Made by a program: the position numbers and the translations under genes. DNA of 64,000 nucleotides from Cryptomeria japonica (Eukaryota > Streptophyta > Pinopsida > Cupressales > Cupressaceae): NCBI RefSeq assembly GCF_030272615.1, contig NC_081408.1:401043889-401107888 (forward strand), given 5' to 3'. The notes beneath the pieces were generated by a model that saw only the letters and a program-made list of their open reading frames with translations, was not told where the DNA came from and ran no database searches. Shown here one piece after another: positions 46,446 to 58,125 of the stretch; position 1 is the first letter of the stretch, and each line of letters starts with the position of its first letter.

Positions 46446-47561
46446 CTATGGATCTGCAGGTTTAGGTGGTATATTGATACTTTGGAAATCCTCCTCTTGC
46501 ACTATTTGATTCCTCCTATCTCCTCCATGGGAACTAGAAGCTTGCCTTTCACAACATTTGAAGGCTGGATGTCCTACTTGGTTGCAATTATAACACCTAC
46601 CAGTGAAGGTGCTTGAGCCTCTTCCTAATCCACCAAACCTTCCTCTTCCATTGGGCCTTCTCCCTCTAAAAATTTCTCTACTACTCGAGTCTCCATTTTT
46701 CTCATTTTGATTTGACTCCCCTTGCTGTCTTTGGGACTGATTTTTGCCCCCCAAAGTTCCTCTTCCTCTGAAACTTCTACCTCTTCCTCTACTTTGTTGA
46801 TCACTCTTCCTTTTCAACTTCTCTTCCACCCTCAATGCCACTCAAAAACACTCATCCACTGTCTTGGGAACAAGGAGGCTGATCTCATCTTGGATATTGA
46901 ATCTCAATCCATTAAGGTATCTAGCCACCTTTTCTCTTTCATTCTCCACATGTCCAAATCTCACGTTGAGTTTATGAAACCCCTCAGTGTAGGCAACCAC
47001 ATCCATGTCTTTTTGTTTCAAGTTTTGCATCCTCTTGAATACTTGAACCTCATAATCAATAGGTAGGAATTGTCCTTTAGTTTTTTCACCATCCTATCCC
47101 ATGAATTGATCATATATTTTTTTTGTTTCATCCTCTCTCCTTGGGTGTAGTTCCACCAAACCAAGGTAGAACCCTTCAACTTGGTCTTAGCAAACTTCAC
47201 CTTCTTATCTTTAGACACCTCCTTGTACTCAAAGTAATTGTTCAAGGCATCAATCCACTCTATCAACTCCTTAGTATCCATCTTGCCTCCATATATAGGA
47301 AGCTCCATTTTCACATCAACAACATCTCCTCTTACTGACTTCAAGGCATTGATGAACCTTCTTTCTTCAGGATGAATCTCCTCTTCCTAAGGTCTTGTAG
47401 GAGGGGTCTCACCTTCACCTTATCCTCCTTCTTTCTCTTTGGGGTCACTATCACTCTCTTCACCCCTATATCTCCTTCTCTCTTTGGCCTTCAATGCTTC
47501 TAGCTCTTCTCTTAGGGCTTTCAATTCCCTAGTCACTGTCGATCCAGCCTTTGGAGGCATA
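46446..47561 (-). pseudogene. chromovirus gag with CCHC zinc knuckle (fossil)
   Basis: A likely start near 47561 opens with a charged coiled-coil-like stretch (RELKALREELEALKA). The capsid part carries WIDALNNYFEYKEV and LKGSTLVWW (47018-47344). Near the C-terminus an arginine/glycine-rich segment (RGRGRSFRGRG) precedes the zinc knuckle CYNCNQVGHPAFKC (about 46550-46595). Gag packages the element RNA. The copy is broken. Confidence 0.85.
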
Positions 47562-47641
47562 TTGCTCACTCAAAACCACCTACCCTTCTTCACTCACTGT
47601 TGCTTTCCCTTACCAAAACAAATGTGGCTTTGATACCACTT

Positions 47642-49148
47642 TGATGGAGAGGGTATAAGAGGTTTACAAAACAAACAAGTCTAAGGTTTGTAGCCCCAAA
47701 CTCCAAACTGAACAATGGTTTCTTCACCAAAGTTTTCTACCTTTGACAACTCTTCATAAGGCCTAACAAGACAACTTAGCATGAAACACAAGAAAATATT
47801 GGGACAAAAATTTAAACATGTTTACAGACCTATGAGGACTCATAATAACCAATCTCACCCTTGAGACAGACCCTACCGAGTCATCCCACACCATTTGCCT
47901 TCTATGAGGTCTAGTCTCTAGTAGCCCTGCTCAAAGACCTTTTTCACCATATCTTTTGACTCACTAACAAAAAGAACAAAATGAAACCATTTCCAAGTAC
48001 CCTTTTGGTATTTACAAAACATATGTCAAAATCAAGATGGGGTACTTTGGATCGAAGTGCTCAAAATCTGACTGTTGCAGTCCTTCAATAGCCCTATTAG
48101 GTCTCCAACTACACTATAGCCACCTCTTAGACACTCCAAAAATCTACATAAACAACTTGGAAGGTAAGGTCATGTCAAATATAAAAGGATTTCATAGGTT
48201 TTATGGTCTCCTTGGCTGTTTTGGTATCAAAACCCTCAATGTCTTCTCAAACCTTGTCAAATTGGCTTAATACATGAAGATATTAAGCCCTCAATTGCTC
48301 AAAACTCCTCTTGAACACCTCCTCTACAAAAATGTCTTAAAATAAATCTAGAGCACCCTCATACCCACCATTCTACCAATTATTGAGTGAATCTATTAGT
48401 GGACTGATTGGATATGCATTATTCTTGAGAAAACCCTCCAAACCTAGGGTTTCAGACCATTTTGGATAAATCCATTTGTAGAATGCAAAACAATCAATGG
48501 AATCAAGCCAAACTGGTGCCAAATTAAAGGTAATATAGAGGCCTTTCCAAAAATTCCACCCTTGTGTATTAATTCATCCAATTAAGAGAGTTATGAATCA
48601 AAGAGCAACATTTTTGCAGGAAATAGCAGAGAAAAGTTCATCAAATTATCTTCAAACTTGAGTTCACCATAAAGTATCATCAACCAAACCCTCTCCAATA
48701 CTTTAATGGTCTATATATACACCAAAAAAAATGGCTATAACCACTTTTTGAATTGGTTAGCCTTACAACCACCGCTTGGTGTGTTAAGTGAGTTGACAAC
48801 GTTGAAAAGTTGTCAAGCAATTTTGACAAAATTTCTCATAATGCACAAATGATATAAATGACCCCTAAGAATGTTGAAAACATGTCAAATAGGACAAATA
48901 AACATCAAATACATGATAGGAACTCCCATATCACACTTTGGAAGGTGTTGATCCATGTTGACCAAGATAGTCCTACTTGAGTGTATGCAATCAATTGACA
49001 CTAAGGTCATACAAAATGACTCCAAAAGACTTAAAATGTTTGAAAGTGGTCCTTGAGACCTTATTACATCCAACATGCACAAAAAAACATGAAATAAATG
49101 ACAAACACACTTATTAGGCCCCTTGGACCCATAGGTGCCCCTGCACTA
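47642..49148 (-). repeat. 5' LTR of the chromovirus (fossil)
   Basis: 1507 bp, followed in element direction by a short spacer and the initiator-Met-type primer-binding site. Target-duplication copy GAAGA lies at 49149-49153. Confidence 0.9.
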
Positions 49149-49153
49149 GAAGA

Positions 49154-49752
49154 GGATGGTGTCATGTTTCTCTTCAATGATTGCTCTCCATTAGAGAGAT
49201 CATTGATAGGAGTATTGACTTTTTCCTCATTTGTATTAGATGCCCTAGGAGAGTTACAAGTGTTAGCTTTGTTGATGCCATCTTTAGGTTATCATTGTTT
49301 ACAAAAGCATTTATGTGATCTACACATGTAATGCATGTTATTAAAAATGCCATCATAAAATAACATATAACATGGATAAAAGCTTTGATATATGATTTGC
49401 AAGTAGGAAATATTTTAGAAACCCTAAAAATGCAGTATGCAAAAGTAATATGAATGAAAAGAAGCAATGCAAAATGAAAGAAGCCACCATCCAACACATG
49501 ATTATGATAAATGTAATTAAAAAGCAATGTAATCATATGTGAAATGACAAACAAATCAGATTTAGTAAATTCCATTATGAGTGCCTAAAATCAGATCTAA
49601 AAATATAAGTGAAAAATTATGCAACTCACAAGCCAAAATTAGCGAAAATATAATTATGATCTATGAGTGCAAAATTAATTTTTCAAATGTCTAAAATCAG
49701 ATTTGAGACAACAAATCAGAAATAAGCATGCAAGGAGTCGAGTTCACCAAAA
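49154..49752 (-). pseudogene. 5' internal part of the outer element (fossil)
   Basis: The minus-strand sequence directly below the 5' LTR begins with the primer-binding candidate and an A/T-rich leader, then a coding-like stretch with GINKANTCNSPRASNTNEEK (about 49215-49285) that leads into the chromovirus insertion at 49149. The continuation lies at 41394 and below. No known domain is recognised in this part. Confidence 0.5.
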
Positions 49753-52474
49753 TGTAAAGGTGAAAAATTAGGAATTATGGTTTAAGATAATAAAACCGCT
49801 AAGTAGCTCAATTAACCCATATACATTAAAAGAGGATTGAACCCAATATATCTAGGCTCAATCCTTGTGAGTAAAGAGACTGAAATTCTAATTGGATTCA
49901 ACTGGTTGGTTATGATTAGCCTCTTTCTTAATTGAATTGTGATGTAATTTATGAAATTAGGGTAAAATGAGGGATTATTGAAGTGATTTGACAGAAATAG
50001 TAAGCTACGGATGTCCCACGAAGCCACCAACCTAGATCCGAGCAAAATGAGATGTTTAAAACCTTTCCTCCAAAGTTTGACTTGATTTTTCGGGATTGGG
50101 TAGCATAGATCTGCCCCGATCCTCCGAATTTTTCATAGTCAAAAGTTGACCCATTTGTCACTATTGACTCTGCTATATTTCTCGAGTACAACTTTGCACC
50201 TGTTTCCTGCACACAAAAAGAAAGGGAAAGATGTTGGAATAAGGGTTTGCCTTAGGTCAAACCCCAGTTTTGGAATTAACCATGAATCGAAATAATACAA
50301 ATACTGGAATAAATATTAAGGAGATATACCTTAGATCTGTAATTATTGATGATGATGCAATTCTCTTTGAATGTAATCACATATGTTGAATGCGAAGGCA
50401 TGATAAACACATGGACATGAAAAACCCTAATCACACACACATGCTTGCATGAACATTGATGTAACTTTGCTCCATAATGGTTGACGATGAATATGCAGCC
50501 TTGAAACTCTGAAGATGTTTGATAATGAATGCTTCAAAGATACATGAATGTTATAGATAGATGATGGATATCAAAATGAATTGATAGAATGTATTTATAT
50601 AGGGTTCCCTAGGTAATTTACCGATTAGGCCAACCTCCTATGGTCATGTGTATCCCTGGCGATGAAATGTTGGCAGGAAGATATAACACTTACCCCATTT
50701 CAAATCGGGGCCCCTTTGAGAGAGACCAGGACGTTCCACGTCCTAGTCCTTTTGTTGGCATTATGTGAACCGGTATGAGGACATAATGACATTGAATGTT
50801 GTCATTGATGTCAATATGTTGAAGAGGTGTGAACTGGCATATGTGAGAACCGGTATAACACCGTGAACTGACATTTGTGCCAAAGTGAAGCGGTGTGCTT
50901 GTTCATGATGAACCAACATATAGTTATGGGAACCGACATATGGAAGTATTGTATGACTATCGGTTGGTAGTCTCAAATTTAGGGCTTCCGGTTGATGTGC
51001 TTCAAGCCTGTGTGGCTCAACCGATGATATTGTGTGATGAGTTAGCATTGTAAAGAAGAACAGATCATGTTGCCACGTAAGCCTGTGTGCGTGAAGGATC
51101 TTGCATGAGGGAGATTGTTCCTATCTACCTCGGGAATGTGTGAAGTCTGTAAAACGGTGATAACATGTGATGGGTTATCAGCCGCCATAAAATCGGTGGA
51201 AATGGATGATGGAGAATGTCTTGAGCTTGGATCAAGATCTGCTGCATTTAATGCAGTGTGCTCAATGGTCAGGATTGAACCGTTTGAATTCCTTAACCTT
51301 ACAGGTTTAGGGTTTAGGGTTTATGCTACCGACCTATCTGTTTTCCTATAAGGTCGATGTTGTGTCTCTTTCTGAGTTTGTTGGCAAAAGTTGTGTCTGT
51401 GTATCCAAGAGAAGGGATACGTGATTCTTGCCAGACCAAAAGGAGAGAAGTGATACCTGCAGAGTGTAAGTGTAGAAGGTGAAGATGAGCTTAAGCGGAT
51501 CTGCATTAGCATTGAGTTTTGTTACCAGATCATTGTAATACCTGTTGATCTCTAACCACCTCAACAACTGGAAAATCCCTTAACAGGGTAGCCTTAACCG
51601 ACTTGTTGAAAATCCTTTAACAGGGTAATTCAAAGCTACTGAGTTTAGAATCCTTTAGCTATTGAGTTCTTGAAATCCTCTAACAAGGTAACCTTTAATA
51701 GGGTTTAACCCTTAACTGGGTATTGTAGCCATCCCTTAACCGGGTGATCCCTAACAGGATCGGTTCCTAGCAGAACCTATTGTAATGTCTCTAACCGGAC
51801 AAGGCTTCTAACAGAGTGAAATTCTAAAGAGTTCAAAAATAGCTTGTGGGTATTCATCCCCACCGTGGTTTTTCCCAGTTGGGTTTCCACGTGAAAAATA
51901 TGTGTGTCATGTGTGATGCTTTTATCTTGTGATGCTTTGCTATTGTCTGTCAAGCATATGATGGTTCTGTGTTTTATGCCTGTCCATAAAACATGTTGAG
52001 CTAGTTGTTATTGTGGTTTGATGATAGATTACCTATTTATGCATAAGGGTGAAATGGTAGTGTAGTCTCGAGTTGAGTGAAAAGCTAAGTGAGTAACCGG
52101 TTAATGCTTGACTCAGACATTCTTAGCTTTACCGGTTGCACTCTGTTTCAAACCGGTATCATTGTTTGCCAGTCATTTGAAGTGTTTGCTGTCAAACCGG
52201 TTTTGGACTGTATTTTTGCCTGTACTGATTCAGCCCCCCCCTCTCAGTACCAGTTTGGTACTATTCGCTCATCATTGAGTTATCACCTTTTGCAAAGAGG
52301 ACCAAAACAAGCAACCAGGGTGGTGGGCATCTCATAGTGGGACCCACCAAAGGGTGTACATGACATCAAATTTGGATAATCAAGTCTAAACGAACCTAGA
52401 GAGGGGATGAGGATAGGACACGCTAAAGTGGGAGCACAAACATGAGGTGTAAATTGGACTGGTGACAATTTACG
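49753..52474 (-). repeat. 5' LTR of the outer element, interrupted by a solo LTR (fossil)
   Basis: Matches 37346-38404 along its length once the inserted block 50753-52290 (solo LTR plus one target-duplication copy) is set aside. Net length is about 1184 bp; it retains about 125 bp (50390-50520) missing from the partner. Confidence 0.82.
50748..52290 (+). mobile_element. solo LTR, family A, copy 2, with 5-bp target duplication (fossil)
   Basis: The LTR body is 50753-52285 (1533 bp), TGTTGGCATT to GAGTTATCA, flanked by CCTTT at 50748-50752 and 52286-52290. The unoccupied version of the same site is preserved in the outer element's other LTR near 38215-38225, where CCTTTTG continues directly into the same flanking sequence. 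It is the opposite-strand relative of 27621-29161. It contains a telomere-like double motif (51305-51322), the CCACCGTGG block near 51870 and a C run (about 52222-52230). No internal coding region. Confidence 0.92.
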
Positions 52475-54399
52475 ATGCTATAGGTTGATTTTATATGTCT
52501 ACTAATAATATGTATGTCAAAGTTGTGCATGAAGACCATGAGGGAATCACACAAGGTAATGATAACACTCTGCTTGCAATACTTAGTAAATCCTTTCATA
52601 TTTTCATAAGGTTTCTTGTGTTTGATGTGTCCTTGGGATTTCTTCAGTTGAGTATGATGTTTTGTCTACTCATAACTTTAGTTTTTTGTGGACATTATGA
52701 TGTCATCTTGTGTAATATTGGCTGGAGGGAATAACCCATGCATATAATTGTATACTTGATTTCCTAATCTCTATTCTTGGCATGTGTTGATTTCATGATT
52801 TTAATCCCCTATATTATATTATAGGCATGTGTATGATTATCTACTTAATCACTTTCAATTTAAAGGTTTGGGATTGAGGGGCCCAAATGGTTGGGTGATA
52901 TTATTCCCTTTTTGGACTAGCAAAAAATATTGGAGATTGCGTTGAGTCCTTTATTTCTAATCATAACATAGTAGGCCTTTTCGTATTATTTGTTGAGAAA
53001 TATATAATTAGTAATTTCATTACTCATTGACTCAACTTGTACTAGTCATAATTGAACTTATAATACTTGATAAACCATCCACTCTCAAACAAAAAACCAT
53101 GTTTGTATTCTTTTAATAATTATTTATGTATTGTTATATATTATATTGAAATCAAATCTCATGTGTCTTCTTGATATGTTATAGAATGTAGTTTACTTTC
53201 CATGCTTAGACATGATGTTGTTATCATGTTATTACTTGTTATTTTTATGATAAGAGGAATTATATGTTTTACCTTATTTTGTAGGAATCATGCCTATATT
53301 ATGGGTTCTTGTTTAGTCAATATAGAGTCCATATGCCTCAAATTCAATTTAAGTTGTTTATTCTGAACATAAAAATTGAGGAAGTTATACCTCAGTGAGT
53401 AGAGCTTGCTAGTTTAAACTTGCTAACTTTCAATAAGTTGTAATTGCGAATCAAAGTCCATAGTCTAAATTGTTTGGAGTCTAGAGTTTAGACTTGTTAG
53501 GATACTTTTCATTGTGTATAGTTCGATATAAACTCCAAAGTTTGAATTTATTATTGGTGAGAGTTTGGCTCTATTGTGGGCTTTGTAAATTTTGAGATGC
53601 ACCTTGTTGTTCAACCATAAAAGTCCAAGGTGAGGATTTGACAAAATTGAACTTGAGCTAAGAATATATTACTCCGCAAAGTACAAATTAGACCTTGAAA
53701 TTTAAAATGCATGATGCATATTAGATCCTTAGGCCTAAAGTTTTTGGTCAACAAGCTCAAAGTTGGATTATGTTTTTGTTCTTGCGATTTGTTATTAGAG
53801 GTCCAGATTTTGAAGTGTTGATGTGCCAAAAGATTAGTGTTAAGGAGACATTATAGCTTCATTCTACAACTCAAACTCTAAAATTTGAGGTGTTACAAAA
53901 TATAACATACTTCTTGCATCTTAAATTATGATAGCTTCATTCTACAACTCAAACTCTAAAACTTGAGGTGTTACAAAATGTAACATACTTCTTGAATGAA
54001 TTTTGAGCCATGTAAATCAAGTTGAGTAGTTCAAAATTCTTGTAGTTTTAACATTGAAGATAAAGTTGGTGCAAGATTATCTTGTTGGTGTCATTTTGTC
54101 TAGGATGGTGGCTTGATAAGACAATTGTTAGGGATTGTAAGCTGGTTTGAGAACTTGAATCTCCTCCATGTATCAATGTTTGAGTTGATCATGGTGTTTT
54201 ATCTTATTGTGATTCATTTTATAATTTGTGTCACCTTGTGTTGTGTATTGATGTGCATGTTAAGGGTACCATGGTATAGTTCTATGACATATTGTGCATG
54301 AAAGAGAGTATTGTTATTTTTTCATGTTACTCTTATACTGTGAAAGGATATTCATCCTATTTTCAACCATTAATGTCTTGGGATTAAGCTTGTAACATT
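52475..54399. other. intergenic sequence
   Basis: No convincing coding region. Open frames at 52495-52734 and 54113-54301 (+) show no family signature. A 78-bp tandem duplication is present at 53853-53994. Confidence 0.45.
53853..53994 (+). repeat. 78-bp tandem duplication
   Basis: ATAGCTTCATTCTACAACTC begins at 53853 and again at 53931. The two copies differ at only a few positions, so the duplication is relatively recent. Confidence 0.9.
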
Positions 54400-57000
54400 A
54401 CTTACCATATTTGCTCATCAAGGTTTTAAAACCTTTTTCACTCAGGTGACCCAACCTAAGATGCCATATCAAATCTAATCATGGTGTCATGAATTAGCAT
54501 AATGGGATAAAGTTGAAATCTAATCTATGCAAAGTACCATTCCCCACTCCCTTTGCAATCACTAAATACCTATAGATAATCTACAACATTTTTAATCAAA
54601 TGTGACATAATTCCCAAGTCATCTATTTTACATATAAACATAAGGGTTCTAGCCACACTTGGAATATGTAATAGATCTAAGAGCATCCTTACTCTACCAT
54701 CAATAAAAGAAACCTTCACTTTTCCTTAATCAACTATCTTCAAAGAGTTATCATAGAGGAACATCAACACTCAATACTCTAGGTATACTTTGAATACTAC
54801 TCCATATGAGGTGTCATCTGAAAATAAGCACTCAAGTCAATCAATAAGAATCATCGCCAATAATGAACTAGAAAAAATAAACACATCATTACTATAATCA
54901 TCATCAATAGAAGACTAATTAGAAGAAATGTCCTTCTTCTTGGAATTAATAATTCTTAATGTGACCCTTATTACCACAACTCCAACACTTTACTTTAAAC
55001 TTGACAAGAGATTTCCTATCTTTTACCTTGAGGCTTCATATCTCTTTCCTTATTCTTGCATTTCTTCTCCCTAGACCAATCTCTAGCAACTAGGGTATTA
55101 TAAGAGTTATTATCCATGGAAATTTTCTTAATCTCATCACTTACAAAAATGCCAAGATTTTTTTTTTTTTTTCGTGTGAAGTGATGTAGCAAAATTATTT
55201 TTAAACATTATAAGGTTTTCCCATGGATCTAATAGGGAATAAAGTAACACAATACATTTGTCCTCTTCATCCATCTCAACTCTTATTGATGTTACTCGAC
55301 TTAATCATATTAAATTTATTCAAGTGTCCATTAATTGAGTCTCAATCCTTAATTTTAAAGAATATAAGTTATTTTCAATTTTTTTTTATTAATAAGACTC
55401 ATAGACAAATATACCATGCCTATCTTCTTCCATAATGAATTCATTGTCTTTTCCTTAGACACAGTTATCAACACAATTGGATAGACATAAATAGACCGTA
55501 CTTCTTTCTTTCTTACCCACTTTTACTAGCCTTTGTTAAACATACTTGAGGGTTTGATCAAATTAGACACCATAACCAACTAATCTCTTTTTACCAAAAT
55601 ATACTCCATCCTTAATTTAGATAATTTGACATTTTGACCATTAAATTTGTTAGTTTTAAATCTTGATGTGCTAGCCATAAATTTAATACTATTTGTTTTT
55701 CTCACCAAATCTTTCAAAGTCTTACTTTCTTTATAGTTATAAACATTTAGTATAATAAACCAATCATTGTGAGGATTTATCATTGCATACATTAAGGTTT
55801 GCACTCCAACAAAGTAGTAACCATCCAAACAACAAACTTGCATTTTGATACCACATTTTGAAAATTTCACCCATATAGTATACATGACTGATAAACTGGG
55901 ATGATGAAACGTTAAGATTCTATATTTAGATAATAATAAAAAACACTTATAAATCTAATGACATGCACATATATAAATGGAACAATAGGCAACTATAAGA
56001 TTACACTAGACACATATTTACACGAGAAAACATTTCGAGAAAAAACCCACTAGGTTAAAGATGTTCACAATTATATTATTCTTAATCAACATCAATTCAA
56101 TATGAGAAGGTCTATAGAACCTTTTGTAAATTATCAATCTACAATATACTCTTATTCAATAATTTTAATGTCTACACACCAACAATATATAATCCAATGA
56201 TTTTCTTTCCAGCCTATACAACTAAGTAACCTTTGCACATTCATGTGAGATGATATATAGAATATTTGTTGGAATCTCAATTGAATGCATACAAATAAGT
56301 AACCAAGAATCATATAATTATAATTCAACCATACATGATGTTGACACAATGCATAAAACATCAAGTGTGATGCTTTCACATGGATAATCACTTTGTACAC
56401 TTTGCAATTGGCACACACTATGAATCAATATTTCCAACCTTAACATTGTTAGTATAACTCTATATTTTTGATATAATTCTACCACTACTAGATCCTTGCG
56501 CTTGAAGTAGCTCACACCAACATAACATTACTCTTAACTACTTGTGACACTATGTGTCATGTTCCAAAATATTATTCTATTCTCACATTATGTTGCAAGG
56601 GATTCATCACTTTTCATGCTCCAACAAACATTGTCTTCCATATATATTCTAAGTACTTCTCCAAATGTTTTGGACCAACATTTATGATGCACCACAATAT
56701 CTACATCATTATCATATGTAAAACAAACAACCTCTATCTATAATGACTTTGCAGGTGAATACCACCCAAGTTCCAAAAGTATGCTAGTTTGTCATATCAT
56801 CATTCAACCTCAAAATATGTGAATCACATGTTTAGTTTCCTACATAAATTCAAATCCACATTCACAAAAATAAGCCACCTACACATGCAAAACTAAACTA
56901 GAATAATAAATAATCAAAATTTTAAGTCAACTACAATTGCTCGATAGGTTATAAAATTAGATACCATAATAAATAAACATCTAACACCTACACAAAAATA
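54400..57000 (-). mobile_element. Ty1/copia element, LTR to pre-integrase region (fossil)
   Basis: Decayed minus-strand copia. A primer-binding site TGTGGTATCAAAATGC lies at about 55841-55856, directly below an LTR that begins TGAAAATTTC at 55859 and runs up to about 57000 (end unlocated). Gag starts near 55673 with MASTSRFKTNKFNGQN. A CCHC knuckle CWSCGNKGHIKNY is readable near 54955-54995. A protease/pre-integrase stretch follows, ending with the LRLGHLSEKGF block near 54425-54460. Nothing beyond was recognised, so the 3' part is lost. Many breaks; old. Confidence 0.65.
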
Positions 57001-57439
57001 TTATGAAATCGAAAGGTAAAAACCTACCCATCTAATTTGTTTATCCATACAATTAATTTAATATATTGTTCCACTTGCAATTTCCATGCGCTTCTAAAAA
57101 CTACCTACTTCCCCAAAATGGATGTTAGAACTAAACAAAACAGCAGTTAATTGAATCTAAAGTGGTGATTTGGCTCATTAAGTTGTTTGGTAGAAGCAAA
57201 AAATAATTTAATTGCTTCCACAATTACCTAGATGGACTCTCTCCTCCACTCCACTCCACTGTCCAATGATGAGAAAGATTTTTAAAAAGAGAAAAAGGTG
57301 AGATTGAAAATGATTCGTCTACATAAAGTAGCATTAAATTTGCAACCATTTTGTTGTGCTCTATTATTGGTATTCAACATAAATCCTCTTAACTACTTTA
57401 GCTTAAAATCCGTTCATATTCCCCGGTTTTTTCATACGC
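57001..57439. promoter_or_regulatory. probable promoter region of the F-box/kelch gene
   Basis: AT-rich sequence upstream of the host gene. A CCACTCCACTCCACT microrepeat lies at about 57247-57263. I could not single out a TATA box or transcription start, so the label rests on position only. Confidence 0.3.
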
Positions 57440-58125
57440 AAAACCTGTAGAGTGCATGATCTTTTTTTAAAATCTTATTGTTCAGGTCTTCTGCTTTTTT
57501 TAAAATTCTTGAATCCAATACAGTTGTCTGAGTTTCCGCTCTCAACTTTGTAGATGGTGGTTTCGCCTTCGAAGCTAGGTATACTCTACCCCTGCGTCTG
57601 GTTTGCAGAAGCACAGCCTCGGCATTGAATACTACGCAAGATCTGAACAACAGAAAGGTACGAAATTAATCTAACGCCGTTGTAATTTCCAAGGCGACGG
57701 GGATTTTTTAGGGATGGTTTCTTTGTAATGCCCGATTTGTCTGCACTTGATTAGAGCTATTGCATTTCTTGTGGGTGTGGATCTACTTAGTATCTTGGAA
57801 ATGTCTAGTGTATAGAGCTTCAGAGAACTAAGACTAGTCTTGGATTGTTGGGTTTTCTCTGTAAGATATGTTAATATTGTATGCTTAAACTGGGTTAAGA
57901 ATTTAATGCACAGAGGCCCCAAGAGCTTAGTGCATTGCGATTCTGGCCCGGGAATCGGGCATCTGCCAAGGTAGTGTTACACCCACAATCCCAATCGCAG
58001 GAAAGGGAAAAATCTTTCCCGTGTCTACCTGGTCCATTATGGCTAATGTAGGCCTTCTCATGTAGGAAGAAATAGTATGGCCATAGGATCCATTGGAAAA
58101 CAGAAATATTGGAGTGCCCACCTCA
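57440..58125 (+). other. 5' leader of the F-box/kelch gene with possible intron
   Basis: No in-frame extension of the main ORF is possible: a TAG at 58084-58086 lies upstream of its first ATG. A donor-like AAAG|GTACGA at 57657/57658 and an acceptor-like TGCACAG at 57907-57913 would define a 256-bp 5' UTR intron. A weaker donor-like CCAAGGTAGTG lies near 57970. The transcription start is unknown. Confidence 0.4.
57554..57628 (+). CDS. possible upstream ORF, 24 codons
   Basis: A short frame starting MVVSPSKLG and ending in TGA, located in the proposed first leader exon. If that exon is transcribed, this uORF could dampen translation of the main protein. No conservation data are available, so it may be chance. 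Confidence 0.25.
   Translation: MVVSPSKLGILYPCVWFAEAQPRH

Larger units (their letters stand above)
41395..49148 (-). mobile_element. chromovirus (Ty3/gypsy with chromodomain), structurally complete (fossil)
   Basis: A full-length minus-strand element of 7754 bp. LTRs are 41395-42900 and 47642-49148 (about 1506 bp each, TG to CA). Flanks GAATA (41390-41394) and GAAGA (49149-49153) are a 5-bp target duplication with one mismatch. The primer-binding site GGTATCAAAGCC (initiator Met type) lies at 47626-47638. Gag with a CCHC knuckle, protease, reverse transcriptase, RNase H, integrase and a C-terminal chromodomain follow in standard order. All domains are recognisable, but the reading frame is broken in roughly ten places. 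A hand count over about 120 bp of LTR gave about 9 percent difference, so the insertion is old, perhaps tens of millions of years at conifer rates. It sits inside the outer element's coding region. Confidence 0.9.
37346..52474 (-). mobile_element. outer LTR retrotransposon without visible pol, G-patch-like motif (fossil)
   Basis: Two related LTRs bound this minus-strand element: 37346-38404 (3') and 49753-52474 (5', enlarged by an inserted solo LTR). Each starts TGTAAA; the 3' copy ends TTTACA. A polypurine tract AAAGTGGGGGATAAATATAA (minus strand) lies directly before the 3' LTR at about 38409-38428, fixing the orientation. A primer-binding candidate TGGTGAACTCGACTCC follows the 5' LTR. Without the nested chromovirus the internal part is only about 3.6 kb. 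It has a gag-like open region with a G-patch-type motif but no reverse transcriptase or integrase, so it looks non-autonomous. LTRs differ by roughly 8 percent over 300 hand-counted bases: tens of millions of years at a slow conifer-like rate. No clear target duplication was found. Confidence 0.75.

Noticed and set aside
53611-53829. Minus-strand 72-codon frame
   Set aside because: No recognisable domain or neighbouring exon; intergenic sequence with ordinary composition.
58093-58125. Start of the F-box/kelch protein 11 codons upstream
   Set aside because: The codon at 58093 is TTG, not ATG; the first in-frame ATG after the upstream stop is at 58126.
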